Part shown: piece by piece, positions 1 to 8,292 of the stretch
Layout: every line of letters starts with the position of its first letter
Numbering within the stretch: the stretch's first letter is position 1
Assembly (NCBI GenBank): GCA_021732485.1
Contig: JAKFUV010000023.1
Span: 1-39,384 of the forward strand
Length of the DNA: 39,384 nucleotides
From: Hyphomicrobium sp.
GTDB taxonomy: Bacteria; Pseudomonadota; Alphaproteobacteria; Rhizobiales; Hyphomicrobiaceae
Direction of reading: 5' to 3'
Translations under genes and position numbers: made by a program
Notes under the pieces: generated by a model
Told to the model about the DNA's origin: nothing
Databases searched by the model: none
Seen by the model: the letters and a program-made list of their open reading frames with translations, nothing else

Positions 1-95
1 CCTTCGGGGAGAGGCGGACGCGAAGCGTCGGTGAGGGGGCTGTTGGTCCTCGCCAAATAGACCCCATCCCCTCACCCTGACCCTCTCCCCGAGGG
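1..95. repeat. REP/BIME-like imperfect palindrome upstream of sufD
   Basis: Bases 1-13 are complementary to 83-95 with one wobble-type mismatch, and 31-38 (GTGAGGGG) is the exact complement of 68-75 (CCCCTCAC). Between these arms sit a small hairpin (GACGC at 17-21, loop GAA, GCGTC at 25-29) and a weaker one (GGTC 45-48 with GACC 60-63). The whole folds as a branched stem. Purine-rich GGGGAGAG/CTCTCCCC palindromes of this kind are scattered between genes in many Rhizobiales chromosomes. No second copy was seen in this window. It ends about 10 bases before the sufD ribosome-binding site, so if sufD is co-transcribed with an upstream suf gene the structure would lie inside the operon mRNA. Confidence 0.7.
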
Positions 96-115
96 AAGAG
101 GAAACGGAGACCGAA

Positions 116-1453
116 ATGAACGTCGCGGTTATGAAAACCAAGGCCGAACAGGGCTTCACCGAACAGTTCGATAAAGCCGCTGCCACCTTGCCGGGCAGCG
201 ATGCTGTGCGCGCCGTTCGCACGGCGGCGATCGGCAAATTCGCAAGCCTCGGTCTGCCTCATCGACGCATCGAGGAATGGAAATACACCGATCTTCGTGC
301 GGCCTTGAAAGACACGCTGCCGTTGGCTGGGCGCGACACCAGCGCCGTTACAGCCGCCGATGTCGTCGTCGCACTCGGCCCGCTGGCGCAGGTCGAAGCG
401 CACCGCATCATCTTCGTCAACGGCAGTTATCGCGCCGATCTCAGCGATGGCGCTAAAATTGCCGGCCTCGACGTCACAACGCTTGCAGCGGCTTTGGCGT
501 CCTCGTCCGACGCCGCAGCCCACACGCTTGCGACGCCAACCGGTCCGGACAACGATGCGACGATCGCGCTCAACACGGCATTGATGACCGATGGCGCCGT
601 CGTGCGCATCGCCCCGGACGCAAAAATCGACAAACCGCTGCTGATCGCTTTCATCCGGGCCGGCAGCACAGCTGAATTGACGGTCGTGCGCAACGTCATC
701 GTGGCAGGTGAAGGTTCGACGGCGACGGTGCTCGAAGCCCACGTCACAGTGCCGGGCGCGGTGCTCGACGGCCAGCTCAATGCGCTGACCGAAGTCACGG
801 TCGGCGACCGCGCCGCGCTAACGCACATCAAAATCGCCGTCGATGACAACAAGACCGTCCATCTCGCCAATTGGAACGTGGCGATCGGCGCCGATGCGAG
901 CTATCGCGGATTTCAGTTCACCAGCGGCCAAGCTTTAACGCGCAACCAGATCCACGCCGTGTATCGCGGCGAGGGCGGCAAGTTCGATCTTTCGGGCGCC
1001 TTTCTCGTGCGCGGCACGTCGCATGTCGACACCACGCTGGTCGTCGATCACGCCGTGCCCCATTGCGAAAGCCGCGAGTTGTTCAAGGGCGTGCTCGATG
1101 ACGCCGGGCGCGGCGTCTTTCAGGGCAAGATCATCGTCCGCCCCGATGCACAGAAGACCGACGGCAAGCAAATGGCGCAGGCGCTGATGCTGTCTGAAAA
1201 CTGCGAATTCGACAGCAAGCCGGAACTTGAAATTTATGCCGATGACGTCGTCTGCGGCCACGGCACCACGACGGCGCAACTCGACGACGACCTGCTGTTC
1301 TACTGCATGTCGCGCGGCATCCCCAGGGACGAGGCGCGCGCCCTGCTGATCGACAGCTTCATCGGTGAAGCCATCGATAAGGTTGAGAACGAAAGCCTTC
1401 GCCAAGTGTTGACGGATTACGCCACCGCTTGGCTGCGCTCGGCGAAGGCCTGA
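116..1453 (+). CDS. sufD: Fe-S cluster assembly protein SufD
   Basis: SufD is a subunit of the SufBC2D scaffold, which builds iron-sulfur clusters in the cytoplasm with sulfur delivered by SufS. The 445-residue length fits the family. The N-terminal third is helical and contains the RRIEEWKYTDLR segment typical of SufD. The rest is a right-handed beta-helix core ending in the conserved C-terminal stretch. C380-G-H382-G corresponds to the Cys-x-His pair of SufD that lies at the SufB-SufD interface in E. coli. The ATG at 116 has GGAG at 106-109, a good spacing. The stop lies 22 bases before sufS, so the genes form an operon; sufB and sufC presumably lie upstream outside the window. Identification is secure from sequence plus neighbours. 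Confidence 0.95.
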   Translation: MNVAVMKTKAEQGFTEQFDKAAATLPGSDAVRAVRTAAIGKFASLGLPHRRIEEWKYTDLRAALKDTLPLAGRDTSAVTAADVVVALGPLAQVEAHRIIFVNGSYRADLSDGAKIAGLDVTTLAAALASSSDAAAHTLATPTGPDNDATIALNTALMTDGAVVRIAPDAKIDKPLLIAFIRAGSTAELTVVRNVIVAGEGSTATVLEAHVTVPGAVLDGQLNALTEVTVGDRAALTHIKIAVDDNKTVHLANWNVAIGADASYRGFQFTSGQALTRNQIHAVYRGEGGKFDLSGAFLVRGTSHVDTTLVVDHAVPHCESRELFKGVLDDAGRGVFQGKIIVRPDAQKTDGKQMAQALMLSENCEFDSKPELEIYADDVVCGHGTTTAQLDDDLLFYCMSRGIPRDEARALLIDSFIGEAIDKVENESLRQVLTDYATAWLRSAKA

Positions 1454-1475
1454 GCCTGATATTTGAGAGGACGAT

Positions 1476-2759
1476 ATGCGAAGTGAAGCTCGATCAATGA
1501 TGGCGACGGGCGTCGTCGATGCGACGCATCTGACCGGTGCAGCTTACGATGTCGAGCGCATTCGTGCAGACTTCCCGATCCTGTTTCGCGAAGTGCACGG
1601 CAAGCCCCTCGTTTACCTCGACAACGGTGCGTCGGCGCAAAAGCCGGCGTCTGTTCTGGATGCGATGGATCACGCCTATCGCTTCGAATACGCCAACGTG
1701 CATCGCGGATTGCATCATCTCTCCAACGTTGCAACCGAGCATTTCGAAGCCGCTCGCGAGACGGTGCGGCGGTTCTTGAATGCCGGCCATTCGGACGAAA
1801 TCGTTTTCACGCGCAGCGCCACGGGGGCGATCAACCTCGTCGCCCATTGCGTCGGTGACGTTGAAATCGAAGCCGGCGATGAGATCGTGCTCACGATCAT
1901 GGAGCACCACGCCAACATCGTGCCGTGGCATTTCTTGCGCGAGCGCAAAGGCGCGGTCCTGAAGTGGGCGCCGATGACCGACGCAGGTGAATTGAGCCTT
2001 GAGCACTTCGAGCGCCTGCTCACGCCGAAGACAAAAATGGTCGCGATCACGCACATGTCGAACGTGCTCGGCACCGTGCTGCCGATCAAGCAGATCGTCC
2101 GCATGGCCCACGCCAAAGGTATCCCGGTCCTCGTCGATGGCAGTCAGTCGGCGGCGCATATGCCAGTCGATGTCCGCGATCTTGATTGCGATTTCTTCGT
2201 TTTCACCGGCCACAAAACTTACGGTCCGACGGGGATCGGCGTGCTCTATGCGAAAAAGCGTCATCTCGATGCGTTGCCGCCATATGAAGGTGGCGGCGAC
2301 ATGATCGAAACCGTCACGGTCGACACTGTCACCTACAACAAACCACCGCATAAGTTTGAGCCCGGCACGCCGCCGATCGTCGAAGCCATCGGGCTGGCCG
2401 CTGGCCTCAACTACATGATGCAGGTCGGGCGCGAAAAAATCGCCCGTCATGAGGCCGAGCTTGCGGCTTACGCCAACGAGCGGTTGTCCGCTACACCGTG
2501 GATCAAGCTCTACGGCATCGCGCCCGGCAAAGGCGCGATCTTTGCCTTCACCGTCGATGGCCTGCATCCGCACGACGTGTCAACGATCATCGACCGGTCC
2601 GGCGTCGCCATTCGCGCCGGCCACCATTGCGCGCAGCCGCTGATGGAACGCCTCGGCGTCACGGCCACCTGCCGCGCCTCGTTCGCGATGTACAACACCA
2701 AGGCCGAGGTCGATGCGTTGATGACGGCGCTGACCAAGGCCCATGATCTGTTTGCGTGA
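1476..2759 (+). CDS. sufS: Cysteine desulfurase SufS (group II)
   Basis: A PLP-dependent enzyme that converts L-cysteine to L-alanine and passes persulfide sulfur to the SUF scaffold. It has 427 residues. The PLP-binding lysine is K247 in FTGHKTYGPTGIG. The catalytic cysteine is C385 in RAGHHCAQPLMERLG, followed immediately by conserved sequence without the longer loop of IscS, which marks a group II (SufS/CsdA) enzyme. Earlier landmarks are YLDNGASAQKP near the N terminus and MEHHANIVPW. The ATG at 1476 is preceded by GAGAGG. About 25 residues precede the usual start of the fold, so an internal methionine start cannot be excluded. It lies between sufD and sufT in one operon. Confidence 0.95.
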   Translation: MRSEARSMMATGVVDATHLTGAAYDVERIRADFPILFREVHGKPLVYLDNGASAQKPASVLDAMDHAYRFEYANVHRGLHHLSNVATEHFEAARETVRRFLNAGHSDEIVFTRSATGAINLVAHCVGDVEIEAGDEIVLTIMEHHANIVPWHFLRERKGAVLKWAPMTDAGELSLEHFERLLTPKTKMVAITHMSNVLGTVLPIKQIVRMAHAKGIPVLVDGSQSAAHMPVDVRDLDCDFFVFTGHKTYGPTGIGVLYAKKRHLDALPPYEGGGDMIETVTVDTVTYNKPPHKFEPGTPPIVEAIGLAAGLNYMMQVGREKIARHEAELAAYANERLSATPWIKLYGIAPGKGAIFAFTVDGLHPHDVSTIIDRSGVAIRAGHHCAQPLMERLGVTATCRASFAMYNTKAEVDALMTALTKAHDLFA

Positions 2760-2769
2760 GGTTAAGCCC

Positions 2770-3213
2770 ATGGACGTCAAACGCACGGAAGAACTCGAAA
2801 CCTTGAAAGACGCGGTGACGGCGCTCGATACTCCGCCCTCAATTGCGGAAACCGAGCCGGTTACTGCAGAGGCGAAAGGCGCAACCCCGCCTCTGCCGCC
2901 CGAGGAAATCGACCGCTTGACCACCGACATCGTGGCGGCGTTGAAAACCGTCTACGATCCCGAAATCCCGTCCGACATCTACGAGCTCGGCCTGATTTAT
3001 AAGGTCGAGATCGATGATGCCCGCCAGGTTGCGATCGACATGACATTGACCGCGCCCGGCTGTCCGGTTGCCGGTGAAATGCCGATCTGGGTTGAAAACG
3101 CCGTCAACGCCGTGGCCGGCGTCGCCGGCACCAAAGTCAAAATCGTTTTTGATCCGCCGTGGGATCAAAGCCGCATGTCGGATGAGGCTAAACTCGCGGT
3201 GAACATGTTTTAG
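2770..3213 (+). CDS. sufT: SUF system assembly protein SufT (MIP18/DUF59 family)
   Basis: A 147-residue protein of the MIP18/DUF59 family, which helps deliver or mature Fe-S clusters. The domain occupies roughly residues 50-147 and shows the signatures VYDPEIPSDIYELGLIY and MTLTAPGCPVAGEMP; the cysteine in the latter is the conserved residue of the family. The first 45 residues are a charged, probably flexible extension. I chose ATG 2770 because GAGG overlaps the sufS stop at a fitting distance; an upstream in-frame start at 2743 would lie inside sufS. The gene begins 10 bases after sufS, implying translational coupling. Family membership is clear; the exact biochemical role of bacterial SufT is less settled. 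Confidence 0.9.
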   Translation: MDVKRTEELETLKDAVTALDTPPSIAETEPVTAEAKGATPPLPPEEIDRLTTDIVAALKTVYDPEIPSDIYELGLIYKVEIDDARQVAIDMTLTAPGCPVAGEMPIWVENAVNAVAGVAGTKVKIVFDPPWDQSRMSDEAKLAVNMF

Positions 3214-3299
3214 CGCGACGCTCGCAATTTTACCCCGAACACCCATATACTGCGCTGGGATAAGATTTCGATCTGCCGCCAAATAGGACGCGAACACCA

Positions 3300-3695
3300 A
3301 TGCCATCGCTGCGCATGATGCCGAAGGTCATGACCCTCACCGACGCCGCCGCCGCGCGCGTCGCGCATCTCCTGTCATCAAAGCCCGATGTCAAAGGCTT
3401 GAAGATCGGCATCAAAAAAGGTGGCTGCGCTGGCATGGAATACACGATGACCTGGGCCGATCAGATCGGAAAATTTGACGAGGTCGTCGAGGATCGCGGC
3501 GCCATCGTGCTCATCGATCCGGCGGCCATCATGTATTTGATCGGCACCGAGATGGACTACAAGACCGACAAGCTGGCCTCGCAGTTCGTGTTCAATAACC
3601 CGAACCAGAAGAGTGCGTGTGGCTGCGGCGAGAGCGTCAATATTGAGCCGGCAACGCCCGACGGCGGGTTGCGCCCGGCCGATCACCAACACTGA
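3300..3695 (+). CDS. sufA: A-type Fe-S carrier, SufA/IscA (HesB) family
   Basis: A-type carriers bind an Fe-S cluster or iron and transfer clusters from the scaffold to target proteins. The 131-residue protein has the three invariant cysteines: C43 in GGCAGMEY, and C107 and C109 in the CGCG motif. The fold runs from about residue 12 to 115 and is followed by a short acidic, proline-containing tail. The ATG at 3300 has AGGA at 3285-3288. Further methionines at residues 6, 7 and 11 could serve as start, and the family core begins near residue 11. The 86-base gap after sufT could carry its own promoter, but the strand and pathway match the operon. SufA is inferred from context; IscA or ErpA would look the same by sequence alone. 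Confidence 0.9.
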   Translation: MPSLRMMPKVMTLTDAAAARVAHLLSSKPDVKGLKIGIKKGGCAGMEYTMTWADQIGKFDEVVEDRGAIVLIDPAAIMYLIGTEMDYKTDKLASQFVFNNPNQKSACGCGESVNIEPATPDGGLRPADHQH

Positions 3696-3728
3696 CCTTA
3701 GGTTTGGCTGAGGCGGGCAGAGGTTGAA

Positions 3729-4154
3729 ATGACCATCTCCGCCAGCTACCTCGAAATGCTGCGCGACCTGCTCGCGCCAATCGGTGACCTGCGCATCAAG
3801 AAGATGTTCGGTGGCGCCAGCATCTATGTAGACGACGTGATCGTGGCGCTGATCGCCAACGACACGCTGTATTTCAAAGCCGACACCCGGACACAAAAGC
3901 GCTATGAGGCCGAGGGCCTTGGACCTTTCACCTACGAGGGCAAAACGCGGCCCGTTTCGATGTCCTATTGGCGCGTCCCAGAGCGGCTATTCGACGAGCC
4001 AGATGATTTGCTGGAGTGGGCCCGCGAAGCACTCAGCGTCGCCCGCGCTGCGGCAAAACCAAAGCCCACCAAAATCCGCGTCTCACATCAAGCTCGAACA
4101 ACAAAAGTGCCGCGCAAAGCCAAAGCTCCCCGCGGCGCCAAATCGTCAACCTAG
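3729..4154 (+). CDS. TfoX/Sxy N-terminal domain protein
   Basis: A 141-residue protein of the TfoX-N family. Residues about 8-100 match the domain, with the signature KKMFGGASIYVDD and the later FTYEGKTRPVSMSYWRVPERLFDEPDDLLEWAREA. The last 35 residues are lysine- and alanine-rich and probably disordered, which would suit nucleic-acid contact. In gammaproteobacteria TfoX/Sxy co-activates competence genes; stand-alone N-domain proteins of alphaproteobacteria are uncharacterised, so no competence role should be assumed. The ATG has AGAGG seven bases upstream. It ends 13 bases before the convergent helicase gene, with no terminator visible between them. Confidence 0.85.
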   Translation: MTISASYLEMLRDLLAPIGDLRIKKMFGGASIYVDDVIVALIANDTLYFKADTRTQKRYEAEGLGPFTYEGKTRPVSMSYWRVPERLFDEPDDLLEWAREALSVARAAAKPKPTKIRVSHQARTTKVPRKAKAPRGAKSST

Positions 4155-4167
4155 CATCTACAGACGT

Positions 4168-5976
4168 CTAGCCGCGTCCTGGTACTTTCGCCGGGCGCGA
4201 GGGCTTGCGCATGAAGGCTGGGACATTTTCAGCAAAGCCAAGCCGGTCGCCGCCATGTGTCTGAGACGATGACGCTTTGGTCGCCGGTCCACGTGAATTG
4301 TCGGCGCGGGCTTGGCTGCGTTGCGCATCACGTTCGCCGCCACGTTCGTTACCTCGTTCTCCGCCGCTCCGTTCGCCACGCGGTTCGCGGTTCGCTCCGC
4401 GCGCATCATCGGTCCAGCTGTCATGGCGCGGTTGCCGATCAGCCTTTGGCGAGGCGTGCGGTCGCGGCTCTCGCCTATCAGACATCGCCGATTGCGATGA
4501 ACGCACCGCCGCAGCGGACGCCTCGACCGGCTGCTCCGTTACTCGCCGTGGCGCTTCGCGACGCGGACGCTCGGCAGCTGTGAGCGGTTGTGTAAGCGGC
4601 GCGGCGTCGTTTGCCACCGTCTCAGGCGAGCGCTCGGGACGAGGTGCCCTCGTCTCAGGCCGCCGTTCGCCGCGCGGCGCGGGATTGGATGACGCCGGCT
4701 TGCTCGGCCCGCGAGGTTCGCCGCGTCCCGACGATGACGGCGCACCGCGCGCGCCAACCCCTCGCTCATGTCCACGTTCGGGTGTTGATTTGCCACCGCG
4801 CCCGCGCCGGCGTTTGCCGGCACCGGCAATGTCGTCGTCCGTCGGCGGATCCCCCATCCACACGGCGGCTTCACCGGTGATTTTCTCGATATCTTTCACA
4901 AACTTCAAATCATCAGGACTAACGAGCGAGGCGGAGTTGCCCTCTTTTCCAGCCCGTCCTGTGCGGCCGATGCGATGCACATAGTCGTCGGCTGCCCATG
5001 GCAGATCGAAGTTGAAGACGTGCGACACGTCCGGAATATCGAGCCCGCGCGCGGCCACGTCGGACGCGGCCAGCAGCATGATTTCGCCATTGCGAAATTT
5101 ATCCAAGGTCTCGGTGCGGCTCTTCTGGTCCATGTCGCCATGCAATGCGCCGGCATTGAAGCCATGCTTCGACAGCGACTTGTGCAGCACCGCGACATCG
5201 CGTTTACGATTGCAGAAGATGATCGCGTTTTTGACGTTGCCGGTCTTGATCAGCTCGCGCAGAATTTCGCGCTTGGCGTAATCTTCGCCGTCGGGACAAA
5301 ACTTGAAGCGCTGGGTGATGGTTTTCGCCGTCGTCGCCGGTTTGGCAGCCTCAACGCGCACCGGATCTTTCAAGAACGTATTGACCAGTCGCGTGATTTC
5401 GGCCGGCATCGTCGCTGAGAAAAACAGCGTCTGCTTTTTCGCCGGCAGCAGCTTGCAGATTTTCTCGATGTCGGGAATGAAGCCCATATCCAACATGCGG
5501 TCGGCTTCGTCGATGACGAGAATTTCAACGCCCATCATCATCACGCGGCCGCGTTGAAAATGGTCAAGCAGGCGGCCGGGCGTCGCGATCAGCACGTCGA
5601 CACCACGATCGAGTTTCTTGGTTTGATCGTCCATCGATACGCCGCCGATCAGCAGCGCCACCGTCAGCTTGTGATTAATGCCGTATTTCTCGAAAGCCTG
5701 CGCCACCTGCGCTGCAAGTTCGCGCGTCGGCGCCAAGATCAGCGAACGCGGCATCCGGGCTCTGGCGCGTCCCGTCTCCAGCCGTGTGATCATCGGCAAT
5801 GTAAAGGCGGCGGTTTTGCCGGTGCCGGTCTGGGCGATGCCGAGCACGTCGCGGCCGGCGATGGCGATGGGAATGGCGGCCGATTGGATTGGCGTCGCGA
5901 TCGTATATCCGGACGCCTCCACAGCGGCCAGTACCTTGGGGCTGAGACCAAGCTCAGCGAAGGCTTTCGTTTCCAA
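4168..5976 (-). CDS. rhlE: DEAD-box RNA helicase, RhlE type, with long disordered tail
   Basis: An ATP-dependent RNA helicase for RNA remodelling (ribosome assembly, RNA decay). On the start chosen here (602 aa), motif I is AQTGTGKT (48-55), motif II DEAD (156-159), motif III SAT (187-189) and motif VI HRIGRTGR (334-341). The core ends near residue 371. The remaining 230 or so residues are rich in Arg, Gly, Pro, Glu and Ser, with RGE/GER-like repeats, and close with ENVPAFMRKP, a short hydrophobic peptide that I recall at the end of many alphaproteobacterial RhlE proteins. I prefer the TTG at 5976 because GGAGAGA (5989-5983) sits seven bases before it; an in-frame ATG at 6003 has a poorer site and would add nine residues. 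The gene lies 277 bases downstream of parE and may have its own promoter and leader. Confidence 0.92.
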   Translation of the reverse strand: METKAFAELGLSPKVLAAVEASGYTIATPIQSAAIPIAIAGRDVLGIAQTGTGKTAAFTLPMITRLETGRARARMPRSLILAPTRELAAQVAQAFEKYGINHKLTVALLIGGVSMDDQTKKLDRGVDVLIATPGRLLDHFQRGRVMMMGVEILVIDEADRMLDMGFIPDIEKICKLLPAKKQTLFFSATMPAEITRLVNTFLKDPVRVEAAKPATTAKTITQRFKFCPDGEDYAKREILRELIKTGNVKNAIIFCNRKRDVAVLHKSLSKHGFNAGALHGDMDQKSRTETLDKFRNGEIMLLAASDVAARGLDIPDVSHVFNFDLPWAADDYVHRIGRTGRAGKEGNSASLVSPDDLKFVKDIEKITGEAAVWMGDPPTDDDIAGAGKRRRGRGGKSTPERGHERGVGARGAPSSSGRGEPRGPSKPASSNPAPRGERRPETRAPRPERSPETVANDAAPLTQPLTAAERPRREAPRRVTEQPVEASAAAVRSSQSAMSDRREPRPHASPKADRQPRHDSWTDDARGANREPRGERSGGERGNERGGERDAQRSQARADNSRGPATKASSSQTHGGDRLGFAENVPAFMRKPSRPAKVPGRG

Positions 5977-5977
5977 A

Positions 5978-6064
5978 AAACATCTCTCCAGTTGCACAGC
6001 CATGGACCCGCCCGCGCGAATGTTCGCGGCGGCGGCGGGTAGCGAGCACAGGGGAGAGACGTCT
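5978..6064 (-). promoter_or_regulatory. Possible Shine-Dalgarno-sequestering helix in the helicase mRNA leader
   Basis: On the minus strand, bases 6064-6053 can pair with 5989-5978 as a continuous 12-bp helix with two G-U pairs. Its core is UCUCUCC against GGAGAGA, the latter being the ribosome-binding site of the TTG start at 5976. The intervening loop is about 63 bases. If formed, the helix would hide the site and the spacer up to the start codon. Cold-responsive or autoregulated leaders are common for DEAD-box helicase genes, so temperature or self-regulation is plausible. This is inference from complementarity only; no energy calculation was made. Confidence 0.4.
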
Positions 6065-6279
6065 GGCGAAAAGCCGAATTGTTGGGGGCGACCTCGAAGA
6101 GGATCGAATAAATCGAATCCCCCTGCGCTCGAGCTTAGAAGCTGCTGACACAACCTGTGCGGAAAGGCAAGGCAAACTCACCCATCTGCGGCAATGGCAG
6201 CGTAAATATGGTTGTTATGAGCACATCTGCAATTGGCACGCTTCGCAGGACCACTGACGACTGCCGCCCGCCATCGTGA

Positions 6280-8292
6280 CTAGATATCCAGATCCCTGGC
6301 GAACGCGGCGCGATCCTGGATGAAGCGGAAGCGAGCTTCGGGCTTCGATCCCATCAGCGCGTTGACCGTCTCGCCCAATGTCGAGCGCTCGCCTTCGCCG
6401 ATCTCGACGCGCAGCAAGGTCCGAACGCGCTTATCCATCGTCGTCGATTTCAGTTGGTCGGCGTTCATCTCGCCGAGCCCTTTAAACCGATTGACCTCGA
6501 CTTTCGCATTGGCGGGGAATTCGCGTTTGATGAGTTCGTCGCGATGTTTTTCGTCGCGCGCATAGACCGATTTGGCGCCGTGCTTCAATTTAAACAGCGG
6601 CGGCACGGCCAAGAACAAATGGCCGTTGTCGATCAATTCCGGCATTTCCTGATAAAAGAACGTAATCAGCAGCGACGCAATGTGCGCGCCATCGACATCG
6701 GCGTCGGTCATGATGATCACGCGCTCATAGCGCAAGTCTTCGTCGCGATACTTCGATCCAGTGCTCGCGCCAAGCGCTTGGATCAGATCCGATAGTTGCT
6801 GATTTTGCGAAAGCTTGGCGCTCGTCGCGTTGGCGACGTTCAAAATTTTGCCGCGCAACGGCAGGATGGCTTGCGTTTCGCGATCACGCGCGCTCTTGGC
6901 GCTGCCGCCGGCGCTGTCACCTTCGACGATGAAAATTTCAGTTCCCGCCGCCTGCTGGATCGAGCAATCGGACAATTTGCCGGGCAGGCGCAGTTTGCGC
7001 GTCGCCGACTGGCGGCCGACCTCTTTTTCACGCCGCCGCTTCAGGCGATCTTCCGCTTGATCGACTGTCCACTCGAGCAACTTTGTCGCCTGCTGCGGGC
7101 TGTCGGCCAGCCAGTGATCGAAAGCATCGCGCACCGCCGTCTCGACGATGCGCGTCGCCTCGACCGTCGCGAGTTTGTCCTTGGTCTGGCCCTGGAATTC
7201 CGGCTCGCGAATGAACACCGACAGCATCGACGCCGCCGTGCCCATCACATCTTCAGAGGTGATCTGCTGGGCTTTCTTGTTGCCGGTCAGTTCGCCGTAG
7301 GCGCGCAGGCCCTTGTAAAGCGCCTGGCGCAAGCCGTTTTCATGGGTGCCACCATCGCCGGTCGGAATGGTGTTGCAATAGGACGTCGAGAAACCGTCCT
7401 CGTCGGCAATCCAAGCCACCGCCCATTCGACTGATCCGTGGCCTTTTTCTTTTTCAACGCGGCCCGCGAAAATGTCTTTGGTCACGCGGGTGTGGGTTTC
7501 GATCGACGCGGTCAGAAAGTCGGACAATCCGCCGGGGAAATGGAACACCGCCTTCGCCGGAGTATCGTCCTTGATCAATTCGCTGTCGCACGACCAGCGA
7601 ATTTCCACGCCGCCAAACAGATACGCCTTCGAGCGCGCCATTTTCAGCAGGCGTGCCGGTTTGAAAGCCGCGCCCTTGCCGAAGATTTTTTCGTCCGGCT
7701 TGAAGCGCACTTTCGTGCCCCGCCGATTCATGGTGCTGCCGAGCTTTTCGAGCTTGGTCTGCGGCTCGCCGCGCGAGAACACCATGCGATAGAGCTGCTG
7801 ATCGCGCGCCACCTGCACTTCGAGCAATTCCGACAGCGCATTGACCACCGATACGCCGACGCCGTGTAATCCGCCGGAAGTGTTGTAGGCCTTGCTGTTG
7901 AATTTGCCGCCGGCGTGCAGGATCGTCATTACAACTTCGAGCGCGCTTTTGGTTTTGTATTTCGGGTGCGGGCCGACTGGGATGCCACGGCCGTTGTCGG
8001 TCACCGACAAAAAGCCATCCGCTGTCAATTCGACGTCGATCCATGTCGCATGACCGGCGACGGCTTCGTCCATGGCATTGTCGATCACCTCGGCGAACAG
8101 GTGATGCATGGCCTTTTCGTCGGTGCCGCCGATGTACATGCCCGGACGGCGGCGCACCGGCTCGAGGCCTTCCAGCACCTCGATATGGTCTTCGTTGTAG
8201 CCGGCCGAGTCACTGGATTTGGCGGCACGCGACGATTTATTGGTCATCTCGCTCTCGGAATCAGAAAACAGATCGGTTTGCGATTTGGCCAT
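6280..8292 (-). CDS. parE: DNA topoisomerase IV subunit B (ParE)
   Basis: The ATPase subunit of topoisomerase IV, which works with ParC to unlink daughter chromosomes. The 670-residue protein has the GHKL ATPase motifs EVIDNAMDEAVAGHA (N box, about residue 68), DNGRGIP (about 99-105) and GGLHGVGVSVVNA. A transducer domain follows. The TOPRIM metal-binding motifs are IVEGDSAGGSAK and MTDADVDGAHI, and the C-terminal end is the short type-IIA GyrB/ParE form. ParE rather than GyrB is favoured by its 670-residue length and the motif VRRRPGMYIGGTDEKAMHHL. The ATG at 8292 is chosen because the protein then starts MAKSQTDLFS, as usual in related species, although its ribosome-binding site is weak; upstream in-frame residues look unlike the family. 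It sits divergently from an uncharacterised gene. Confidence 0.94.
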   Translation of the reverse strand: MAKSQTDLFSDSESEMTNKSSRAAKSSDSAGYNEDHIEVLEGLEPVRRRPGMYIGGTDEKAMHHLFAEVIDNAMDEAVAGHATWIDVELTADGFLSVTDNGRGIPVGPHPKYKTKSALEVVMTILHAGGKFNSKAYNTSGGLHGVGVSVVNALSELLEVQVARDQQLYRMVFSRGEPQTKLEKLGSTMNRRGTKVRFKPDEKIFGKGAAFKPARLLKMARSKAYLFGGVEIRWSCDSELIKDDTPAKAVFHFPGGLSDFLTASIETHTRVTKDIFAGRVEKEKGHGSVEWAVAWIADEDGFSTSYCNTIPTGDGGTHENGLRQALYKGLRAYGELTGNKKAQQITSEDVMGTAASMLSVFIREPEFQGQTKDKLATVEATRIVETAVRDAFDHWLADSPQQATKLLEWTVDQAEDRLKRRREKEVGRQSATRKLRLPGKLSDCSIQQAAGTEIFIVEGDSAGGSAKSARDRETQAILPLRGKILNVANATSAKLSQNQQLSDLIQALGASTGSKYRDEDLRYERVIIMTDADVDGAHIASLLITFFYQEMPELIDNGHLFLAVPPLFKLKHGAKSVYARDEKHRDELIKREFPANAKVEVNRFKGLGEMNADQLKSTTMDKRVRTLLRVEIGEGERSTLGETVNALMGSKPEARFRFIQDRAAFARDLDI

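Noticed and set aside
1494..2573. A 359-codon open frame antisense to sufS.
   Set aside because: A shadow of sufS, whose PLP lysine and catalytic cysteine are in the forward frame.
4277..4984. Long open frames on the plus strand opposite the helicase tail.
   Set aside because: They mirror the Arg/Gly/Pro-rich tail of the helicase; GC-rich low-complexity coding sequence leaves the antisense frames open. No motif or ribosome-binding site.
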